This document shows, piece after piece, positions 23,811 through 30,404 of a stretch of DNA of 46,758 nucleotides; the first letter of the stretch is position 1; each line of letters opens with the position of its first letter. Source of the DNA: JACKCB01 sp964452775 (GTDB lineage: Bacteria; Chloroflexota; Anaerolineae; Promineifilales; Promineifilaceae). The DNA lies in the NCBI GenBank assembly GCA_964452775.1, contig CAYVQP010000031.1:1-46758 (forward strand), in the 5' to 3' direction. A model generated the notes under the pieces. It made no database searches and had not been told where the DNA came from. It worked only from the letters and a program-made list of their open reading frames with translations. A program made the position numbers and the translations under genes.

Positions 23811-24881
23811 ATGTCCGAGCAATACACGGTTACTCCTCAGATCAACAAGTACAACGAGATTCTCAAGCGCACGAAGGCGCAACATCGGCTGCTGGCTGTT
23901 CATTGGGAAGTGACTTATCGTTGCAATGAGCGCTGTACCCATTGCTATTTGGACGTCATGGCTCCCGGCGCCAAAGTGCCCGGCGAATTAGACACCGAAG
24001 AAGCAAAGCGCGTGGTGGATCAGCTGGCTGAGCTGGGCGGCCTGACAATTACATTCTCAGGCGGCGAGGTCTTCTTACGCAAGGACATTTTCGAGATAGC
24101 CACGTACGCCCGGCAAAAGGGGTTCGCCGTCCGTTTCTTCACCAACGGCATCTTGATCAAGCCTGAGGTTGCTGATAAGATCGCCGCAGTAAAGCCGGTT
24201 GTGGTAGAACTCAGTGTGTATGGCGCCGATGCGGAAACACACGATGGGATTACACAGGTACCAGGCTCCTACGACTTAACAATCCGGGCCGTCAAGCTAC
24301 TAATCGAAAGAAAGGTCCGCTGCATAATGAAGACGCCGCTCATGCGCGAGAACATCGATCAGGTTGATCGCTTGCAGCGTCAGGCGGAAGATTTGGGCGT
24401 ATCTTTCCAATATGACCTGACGATAGTGCCAAAACACACCGGCGACCTTTCGCCCTTAAAGCACAGGGCCACAGACGAGCAACTACTCGGTTTTCTGCGC
24501 ACGCGAGTTTCGCCGGATACGTGGACTATATATGACCACAACGGCGACTTTCGTTTCTGCGGGATCGGGATGAATAGCCTGACCGTCAGTCCATACGGCG
24601 AGATTTATACCTGTGTCGGTGCTCGCGTATCGGCCGGCAATGTCCGCCAGTCGCCGCTGGAGAACCTGTGGAAGGAATCTACCGTATGGGAGGAGACGGC
24701 CGCTCTCACCATAGAAAAGCTGCCGGTCTGCAATACGTGTGAACTGCGCCAGTACTGCATTCGCTGCCATGGCACTGCCGCATTTGAAGATGGCGACATG
24801 TTGGGTTGTTCTTCAGTTGCCTATCGCGAAGCAAGGTTGCGCCGTCAGGCATATCGCGATAATATACGGGTGCAGGATTGA
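23811..24881 (+). CDS. Radical SAM/SPASM peptide maturase
   Basis: This 356-residue enzyme has the radical SAM cluster CNERCTHC (Cys38, 42, 45) and SAM-binding GGE (84-86). The C-terminal SPASM domain has its full cysteine set: Cys250, then GEIYTC (Cys268), CNTCELRQYCIRC (Cys307, 310, 316, 319) and Cys333, enough for two auxiliary iron-sulphur clusters. SPASM enzymes modify ribosomal peptides or activate sulfatases. With PqqD directly upstream and a short Cys-containing peptide gene downstream, a RiPP maturase is by far the best reading. The chemistry (thioether, C-C or epimerisation) cannot be told from sequence alone. Confidence 0.9.
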   Translation: MSEQYTVTPQINKYNEILKRTKAQHRLLAVHWEVTYRCNERCTHCYLDVMAPGAKVPGELDTEEAKRVVDQLAELGGLTITFSGGEVFLRKDIFEIATYARQKGFAVRFFTNGILIKPEVADKIAAVKPVVVELSVYGADAETHDGITQVPGSYDLTIRAVKLLIERKVRCIMKTPLMRENIDQVDRLQRQAEDLGVSFQYDLTIVPKHTGDLSPLKHRATDEQLLGFLRTRVSPDTWTIYDHNGDFRFCGIGMNSLTVSPYGEIYTCVGARVSAGNVRQSPLENLWKESTVWEETAALTIEKLPVCNTCELRQYCIRCHGTAAFEDGDMLGCSSVAYREARLRRQAYRDNIRVQD

Positions 24882-24899
24882 TTCCTGTGATTGCCATCC

Positions 24900-24920
24900 A
24901 TCACCGAAAGGTGGTTTTTT
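24900..24920 (+). terminator. Small terminator-like hairpin between maturase and precursor
   Basis: The stem CACC-GAAA-GGTG (24902-24913), extended by weaker pairs on each side, is followed by TTTTTT (24915-24920). It lies 19 bases after the maturase stop and 90 bases before the precursor gene. It may terminate part of the operon transcript or stabilise an mRNA end. Confidence 0.45.
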
Positions 24921-25010
24921 GCAGCTAGAGTCTGCAAAGGTGGGCGCCCAACTGGCATGAGTTGGGGTTACTGTCTTATCTACCGTTTTAATCACTTCAA
25001 GGAGGATTTC

Positions 25011-25172
25011 ATGTCCAAAGAGTTGAATCCAGTTGATGAGAAGATGACCTACGAGAAGCCGGCTGTGATTCATCGTCAGGTGATGGAAAGCATTGCAGGC
25101 GCTTGCTCGGATGCCGATCCCATTAACGGCAAGACCGGCACCGACGATACTTGCACTTTTCTCCAGAGCTAA
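25011..25172 (+). CDS. Candidate RiPP precursor peptide
   Basis: This gene encodes 53 residues and is preceded by AAGGAGG with a five-base gap, one of the best ribosome sites in the window, as expected for an abundant peptide. An open frame extends upstream to 24891 but has no ribosome site. The N-terminal part is charged (MSKELNPVDEKMTYEKPAVI) and has a leader-like character with a YEKP motif. The C-terminal part, from about residue 28, is rich in Gly, Ala, Asp and Thr with Cys32 and Cys48 (AGACSDADPINGKTGTDDTC, then TFLQS) and would be the core. Cys to alpha-carbon thioethers or Asp/Thr modification are possible. I know of no named RiPP family with this sequence. Confidence 0.75.
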   Translation: MSKELNPVDEKMTYEKPAVIHRQVMESIAGACSDADPINGKTGTDDTCTFLQS

Positions 25173-25200
25173 CCGACTCACAGTTGTACAACTTGGTCAT

Positions 25201-25238
25201 ACAACCAAGAGGCATGTTGCAACATGCCTCTTGGTTGT
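25201..25238. terminator. Perfect 38-base palindrome after the precursor gene
   Basis: Two 19-base arms, ACAACCAAGAGGCATGTTG and its exact reverse complement, meet with no spacer. As RNA this folds into an 17-bp or so hairpin. It begins 28 bases after the peptide stop. There is no real T-tract (gttggg follows), so a 3'-end stabiliser of the peptide mRNA or a processing site is as likely as a terminator. Confidence 0.6.
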
Positions 25239-25310
25239 GTTGGGTGGGCATCGGCGGTCAAAGTTTCTAAGAATCCGTTGAGTGCCGCCCAACGCGCAGT
25301 GCCATAGAGC

Positions 25311-25356
25311 AAGGGCTTGGTAAGATTGGGCAATCTTACCAAGCCCTTCGCTTTTC
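25311..25356 (+). terminator. 38-base hairpin terminator before the C25 peptidase gene
   Basis: AAGGGCTTGGTAAGATTG (25311-25328), a GG loop and its exact reverse complement (25331-25348) are followed by cgctttt. It is an 18-bp perfect stem. It lies only 41 bases before the ATG of the C25 peptidase, with no clear promoter in that space. Confidence 0.6.
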
Positions 25357-25389
25357 CTGGGGCGAGCTATGGGCATCGAGGACTGAACG

Positions 25390-28300
25390 ATGAGCGCCCG
25401 ATCTCACTCGACCACACTTGTTCCCGCACGACTTGTTCCGATAGCCGGCATCATGCTCCTGCTGCTGGTCCTGCTATCCCCGGCAACTCAAACGACAGCC
25501 CGCTCCGAGCCGCTTCAAATTGACGCCGGCGCCCTATCAATCACGCGATCGGATGATCGCGCATTTGCCTTCGAACTTCAGACCCCTCCTCTAACACAAG
25601 CGCCGGCCATACTAAACGGCGAGCAATTTGCCGGCCTTAACATGGCCGGCTACGGCAACATGCGAATTGCCGGTCAGCCGGACCTGCCTCAGACTTCCTT
25701 TTACGTCGCCGTGCCGCCCGGCGCCGTGCCATCATTAGCCGTCCACGAGATTGTCGCCAACGAGATAGCAAATGTCCGCGTCATGCCCGGCGCTGAACAA
25801 GTGCTGCTGAACCGGCCGGAAGACGGCAATCTGGCGTCTCTGACCCCCGAATTCGAGACGCGGTATTGGCTCAATGAAGAGACCTACCGGCAGGCAACCC
25901 CTTATCCAGATTCAGGGGTGATCAGCCTGGGCCAGCCGGAATGGCTGCGCGATCAGCGCGTCGTGCAGGTATGGATCAGGCCGGTGAGTACGATTCCGGC
26001 GCAGAACGCCATCAGCGTTGCCGGCAACATCAGCGCGGAAATCATCTTCACCTACCCTGAGGGTCAGCCGGCTGCCTCTCCTCGCCCGGAGAGCGCGTCA
26101 TACGACCAATTGCTGCAGAGCCAGGTGGTGAACTATGACGTGGCGCGCGCATGGCGAACGGAACAGCCAATGCCCGCGATCCCATCCATCTCGCCGTGTC
26201 TGGGGAGCAACGCCTACCGGATAACTCTGGAAGAAACTGGCATGTACTCGCTCTCCTATAGCCAGCTTGCCGGAGCCGGGCTTGGCGGGCCGGTGGCCAG
26301 CGACTCGCTGAGCATGTGCTACGAAGACAATGAAATCAGCATTCGCGTGCGCGACGGCGGCGACGGCACGTTCGGCAGCGGCGACTCTATCGTCTTCTTC
26401 GGTCAGGCGATCAAAACGCAAGAGACCACCACCAACGCCTATTGGCTGAGAGTGGCCGGAAGCGGTCACTCACGCATTGATGAAAAGAGCGAGGGAAGCA
26501 ACAGCAATGTTCCAGACTACTTCGAGCAAACGATCTGGCTCGAAGAAGATCACATTTATCGGGCCGAAGCGCCGATGACCTCCGATGAAAGCGACCACTG
26601 GTATTGGCAGTCGCTGCTGGAGCCGGGTGATCCTGGGGATCCACCAGACAGCTTGTCTATCCCGTTCGATGTCAGCAACCTGTCCGCAATCGCCCACGAC
26701 ATTGGTGTGACGGTTGAAGTTTACGGGCGATACGGCTCACAGTTCACGCATCGCTTTGAGGTAAAGCTAAACGGGCAGTTGGTCGGCACGGGAGAATTTG
26801 TCGGCAATCACAATACCCGTTATGTCTTCGATGGGACCATTGACTCCTCTGCATTAAACGACGGCAACAATACTCTGACCGTTGAGGTTCCCTATTATGC
26901 GGAACTGCCCTACTTCTATTTCCATGTGAATTACGCCACGGTCACGATGAACAAGGAGTTTGTTGCTGCCGGCAATATGCTGCAATTTAGCCAGGCAGCG
27001 GCCGGCAACTGGCGCTATGACATCACCGGCTTCAGCGGTACGCCGGATGTCTATAACGTGACCGACCCCGACAACCCCGTGAGATTGCTGAATGTCACCG
27101 GTTCAGGCGCGATCAGCTTTAGCGAGGACATCACTGCCGGCGCGTCCTACTCCGCAAATGGCGCCGGAGGCTATTTAAGCCCGCTTACCATTACCAAGGA
27201 CAGCCCGTCCAGCTGGCGCTCGCCTAACTGGGCCGACTACATCATCATCACCGATCCTACGTTGGATGGCGGCGCCCTGGCGGACCTGCGCGATCTGCGG
27301 GAGAGCGAAGGCTTGCGGGTGAAAACAGTTTACGTCCAGGACCTTTTTGACGAATTTGGATTCGGTCGCTATTCGACGCAGGCCATCAATGACTTCCTGG
27401 CTTACGCCTACGAGGAATGGGACAACGGCGGGCTTGCGCCGCCGCCGACATACGTGCTGCTCGTTGGCGAAGGCAGCTATGACCATCGCAACGTCCTCGG
27501 CAACAATGGGCCGGGCAGTAACCTGGTGCCTGTCTTCCTGGTATCCGGCATTGACAGTAACATCGGCGAGACTACCGCCGACAACCGGTACGTCGTTTTC
27601 AATGACCAGAGCACCCTGGCGCAGATGCAGCTTGGCCGGTTGCCGGTCAGTTCCGGGGCCGAACTCACTACGGTCGTGAACAAGATTTTGACCTATGAGG
27701 CTGAGGGACCCAATCCCGCTCGCGACACAAGCCATTTCTTCGTCGCCGATAACGCGCACAATCCGCCGCGTCTCGGAGACGGCTATTGTGCGCTGGACCC
27801 TGCCGGCGACTTTTTCGCCACAGTCAACGAATTCATTCCGGCCCACCTGGATGGAATGGGTCAAAATATCAACCGCCTGTTCTACGCGCCCCTGAGTTGT
27901 TACCCGAATCCCGATGCCAGCAGCAACTATGATGTATGGCTCGATCATTTCTCCGGCCTTACGGCCGACATGCAGGCTCGATTGCGCCAAAAGTACAGTG
28001 AAGGGATGCACTTTGTGGTATATGTCGGACACAGCGGCACGCTTCAATGGGGCAAAGATAACGAGCGCTTCTTAACCACGGCAGACATCCCATTGCTGAC
28101 CAACAGCGGCAAGTACTCGATCATGCTTCCGATGACGTGTCTGGAAGGGCTTTACCACTTCCCGGAGGCAGTGTACCAGGGAGTCTCGGAAAGCTTGTTG
28201 CGTTCAACCAACGGCGGAGCAGTGGCGAGCTATGCCCCGACCGGCCTGCAAGTTCAGACGGCGCACGATTATCTGCTGAGCGGCTTCTACGACGGAATAT

Positions 28301-28485
28301 TCCTGGAAGGAGAAACGACCCTGGGGGCAGCCGTCATGAATGCGAAGATTAATCTGGATCAGAATGGCAATTTCTTCTTCCAGGATCTGCAAGACACTTT
28401 CATGCTCCTGGGTGATCCGGCAATGAATCTGAACGTCTGGCTGGGAGGCGAGCAATTGTACTTACCGGTAATGGTGCGACCTTAA
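25390..28485 (+). CDS. Exported C25 (gingipain-like) cysteine peptidase, large
   Basis: This 1031-residue protein has a signal peptide (hydrophobic core GIMLLLLVLLSPA, residues about 20-35). A gingipain-propeptide-like region follows (GEQFAGLNMAGYGNMRIAGQ and following), then beta-rich domains. The C25 catalytic domain is in the last third: YVLLVGEGSYDHRN, then catalytic His881 in YVGHSG and Cys917 in MTCLEG. The His-Cys spacing of 36 residues is like gingipains. Both catalytic residues are present, so it should be active outside the cell after propeptide removal. It ends in LYLPVMVRP. It follows the RiPP-like genes after two long hairpins; leader removal or surface processing is an inference. 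The second C25 gene is at 30405. Confidence 0.88.
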   Translation: MSARSHSTTLVPARLVPIAGIMLLLLVLLSPATQTTARSEPLQIDAGALSITRSDDRAFAFELQTPPLTQAPAILNGEQFAGLNMAGYGNMRIAGQPDLPQTSFYVAVPPGAVPSLAVHEIVANEIANVRVMPGAEQVLLNRPEDGNLASLTPEFETRYWLNEETYRQATPYPDSGVISLGQPEWLRDQRVVQVWIRPVSTIPAQNAISVAGNISAEIIFTYPEGQPAASPRPESASYDQLLQSQVVNYDVARAWRTEQPMPAIPSISPCLGSNAYRITLEETGMYSLSYSQLAGAGLGGPVASDSLSMCYEDNEISIRVRDGGDGTFGSGDSIVFFGQAIKTQETTTNAYWLRVAGSGHSRIDEKSEGSNSNVPDYFEQTIWLEEDHIYRAEAPMTSDESDHWYWQSLLEPGDPGDPPDSLSIPFDVSNLSAIAHDIGVTVEVYGRYGSQFTHRFEVKLNGQLVGTGEFVGNHNTRYVFDGTIDSSALNDGNNTLTVEVPYYAELPYFYFHVNYATVTMNKEFVAAGNMLQFSQAAAGNWRYDITGFSGTPDVYNVTDPDNPVRLLNVTGSGAISFSEDITAGASYSANGAGGYLSPLTITKDSPSSWRSPNWADYIIITDPTLDGGALADLRDLRESEGLRVKTVYVQDLFDEFGFGRYSTQAINDFLAYAYEEWDNGGLAPPPTYVLLVGEGSYDHRNVLGNNGPGSNLVPVFLVSGIDSNIGETTADNRYVVFNDQSTLAQMQLGRLPVSSGAELTTVVNKILTYEAEGPNPARDTSHFFVADNAHNPPRLGDGYCALDPAGDFFATVNEFIPAHLDGMGQNINRLFYAPLSCYPNPDASSNYDVWLDHFSGLTADMQARLRQKYSEGMHFVVYVGHSGTLQWGKDNERFLTTADIPLLTNSGKYSIMLPMTCLEGLYHFPEAVYQGVSESLLRSTNGGAVASYAPTGLQVQTAHDYLLSGFYDGIFLEGETTLGAAVMNAKINLDQNGNFFFQDLQDTFMLLGDPAMNLNVWLGGEQLYLPVMVRP

Positions 28486-28486
28486 T

Positions 28487-28598
28487 GGTCTTCTCGCGAA
28501 ATGAAGTCGAAACCCCGCAGCTACTCACCGGGTACATCGCAGGACAAGCACACTCAGCCGGACCTGCGGGGTTTCCGTAAAGACTTGGCGAGAGAACC
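28487..28598. repeat. 112-bp inverted-repeat element, copy B
   Basis: The element begins with GGTCTTCTCGCG one base after the C25 stop and ends with GGCGAGAGAACC at 28598. Its arms of about 35 bases are imperfect inverted repeats and contain a perfect 12-bp stem, GAAACCCCGCAG with CTGCGGGGTTTC. The right arm, read in reverse, matches the left end of the element at 1628. It could act as a terminator between the peptidase genes, and its shape and size resemble a MITE or REP-type element. Confidence 0.6.
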
Positions 28599-28623
28599 GC
28601 TTCGCTAAAGCCGATTGATATCA

Positions 28624-29247
28624 ATGGTTGCGCCGCAAAACCTACCAGTTGCCGCGATATTGCGGGAGAGCCTTGGGAAGGGAATGTCCCCGTTTCTCAC
28701 CATCAGCAGCAACAGCATGTCGCCAATGCTGGTAAGAGGCGACGAGATCGCCCTCATCTCTGCGCCGGCCGCCTCATTGCAGCCCGGCGAGATTGTGACG
28801 CTAGTTGCCGGGACTACGTTCGTGACGCATCGTTTTTGGGGACAAGTTGGCGAACAGCTCGTAACCAAGGGGGATCGATCACTGGCATTCGATCCACCGT
28901 GGATGCCTGCCGACCTGTTAGGGCTGGTTGCGTGCCGGCGGCGCGCCGGTCAGCTCTTGCCGTTGAACGAAGGTCATGCGGCAAAGATGAATCAGCGCAT
29001 ATTTGACGTGGCCCGGCTGGAGTTACGTGTCTTTGCCGGCTTCGGCCCCAATCCCCTGGAAGACGCGCTGCGTGAGCGGTGGCTTGGCCGCCGGCTGCGA
29101 CAGGATCGTGGCTTCTTGCCGGCCCGTATCATTCGGCGGACGTTTCGCATCTACGCCGGGTTGCTGGATGCCATCATGTCGAACCGCAAGTCACGGTCCG
29201 ATTCACCCGGTGAAAGGACTTACACATCGTCTGAAACTGAAGCGTAA
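28624..29247 (+). CDS. Soluble S26-type peptidase with Ser/His/Asp site
   Basis: The first ATG is at 28624, giving 207 residues; a TTG lies at 28615. The signal-peptidase box SNSMSPMLVRGDE gives the nucleophile Ser31. FVTHRFWG supplies His69 where bacterial type I signal peptidases have Lys, and TKGDRSLAFDP supplies Asp84/Asp90. This is the Ser/His/Asp arrangement of SipW and eukaryotic/archaeal signal peptidases. I see no transmembrane anchor at either end, only a basic C-terminal region (RRTFRIYAGLLDAI), so it may act in the cytoplasm. S24/S26-like peptidases of this kind occur in RiPP clusters with PqqD and HprK-like genes, so leader cleavage is plausible. Confidence 0.75.
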   Translation: MVAPQNLPVAAILRESLGKGMSPFLTISSNSMSPMLVRGDEIALISAPAASLQPGEIVTLVAGTTFVTHRFWGQVGEQLVTKGDRSLAFDPPWMPADLLGLVACRRRAGQLLPLNEGHAAKMNQRIFDVARLELRVFAGFGPNPLEDALRERWLGRRLRQDRGFLPARIIRRTFRIYAGLLDAIMSNRKSRSDSPGERTYTSSETEA

Positions 29248-29336
29248 GGTTAGGACATTTGCCCCATTCCAGGCACTAAAGCAAACTACTGCCAAATCCA
29301 GAAAGGTATTGCAGCGAGTCGTAGAGGTTACAAGTG

Positions 29337-30392
29337 ATGACAAAAGAAGGGTTCACACTAAGACGCCTGAGCCTGGGGCTAATCGCCCTGACCGGCATAG
29401 CAATTCTGGCGGTGCTTCTGTCACTGCCGGATACGGCTCTGGCCAGTGTAAGCCTCTCGTCCTTCTACGCCGAACCTGACACGGATCGCATAGTCCTGCA
29501 CTGGGAAACCGAGTCAGAAGTCGACACACTTGGTTTCAATATTTGGCGGGGAACACAATGCAATGCCTCCGTGTCGGAGCGCGTAAACGGCGGTCTCATT
29601 CCGGCTACCGGCCAGGGCGCGCTTGGCGACAGCTATACGCTAGCCGATACCGATAGCGATCTCGAGGAGGGAGTGCTTTACGATTACCGTATCGAAGACG
29701 TAGACAATGCCGGGCAGGCTACCTGTCATCACGAGTATCCGGTTCAGGCGCGACTGACGGGCGGCAACCCGATATTTACTCCCACACCGAACACAGGCCC
29801 CGGCGGCGCGCCCACCAGCACGTCTGCGCCGACCAATACACCGGCGCCGACGGACACCCCTGCCCCACCCAACACTCCTCCGCCAGCCGGCGACGATCAA
29901 TCCGCCACCGCTACCGCCAGTCCGGAATCCACTGCTGAGGCGACAGTAGAGCAGGAATTGCCGACCGCTACGGTAGAGAGTGTAAGCGTCCCAACGGAGA
30001 CGCCGGCGCCGCCGGGAGACGACGAATTCCCTGCGTCCGGCGTCGAGGCCGTGGCCGATAACGGCGGCGATGTGGAGAGCGACAGCACAGCGGAAGCCGG
30101 CGTCGTTGGGGAAGACCCGCAGGCCACTGCGGATGCTCAGGCCACGGCCGAGGTAGCCGGAGCCGAGGAGGTGACAGAACTTGCTGAGGCAGGCGCTACC
30201 GCTCCGGCAAACACCGTTGGAGCGGGCCAGGATACGCCCGCCGCCACCCAGGAGGAAGCATCGGCTTCAACCGAGGACGGCAGCTCATCGAGAAATGCGG
30301 TCACGGTCATACTTGTGATGATCGGCGGGCTATTCTTCACCTTGGGCGGCATTGCAGCCGTCTGGTTTTTCGTCATCAATCGTAATGGATAA
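29337..30392 (+). CDS. Surface-anchored FnIII and TP-rich protein
   Basis: This 351-residue protein has the ATG at 29337 with AGAGG nine bases before it. The signal peptide is LSLGLIALTGIAILAVLLSL, with cleavage near ALAS. An FnIII-like domain follows (about 35-135), VLHWETESEVDTLGFNIWRG to DYRIEDVDNAG, paralogous to the protein at 22262. Two Cys in it may form a disulphide. Residues about 145-300 are Thr/Pro/Ala/Glu-rich low complexity, likely spanning the wall and possibly glycosylated. A C-terminal membrane helix (VILVMIGGLFFTLGGIAAVW) ends in a short INRNG tail. It lies 12 bases ahead of the second C25 peptidase, so the pair is probably an operon. Confidence 0.75.
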   Translation: MTKEGFTLRRLSLGLIALTGIAILAVLLSLPDTALASVSLSSFYAEPDTDRIVLHWETESEVDTLGFNIWRGTQCNASVSERVNGGLIPATGQGALGDSYTLADTDSDLEEGVLYDYRIEDVDNAGQATCHHEYPVQARLTGGNPIFTPTPNTGPGGAPTSTSAPTNTPAPTDTPAPPNTPPPAGDDQSATATASPESTAEATVEQELPTATVESVSVPTETPAPPGDDEFPASGVEAVADNGGDVESDSTAEAGVVGEDPQATADAQATAEVAGAEEVTELAEAGATAPANTVGAGQDTPAATQEEASASTEDGSSSRNAVTVILVMIGGLFFTLGGIAAVWFFVINRNG

Positions 30393-30404
30393 GGCGTTTC
30401 ACTG

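Noticed and set aside
27175..28047. A 290-codon minus-strand open frame
   Set aside because: It is antisense to the C25 catalytic domain, and the plus-strand product has clear motifs there.
29790..30290. Tandem DNA repeat in the TP-rich linker
   Set aside because: The protein is low in complexity, but the DNA does not repeat with a fixed unit; it is ordinary linker sequence.
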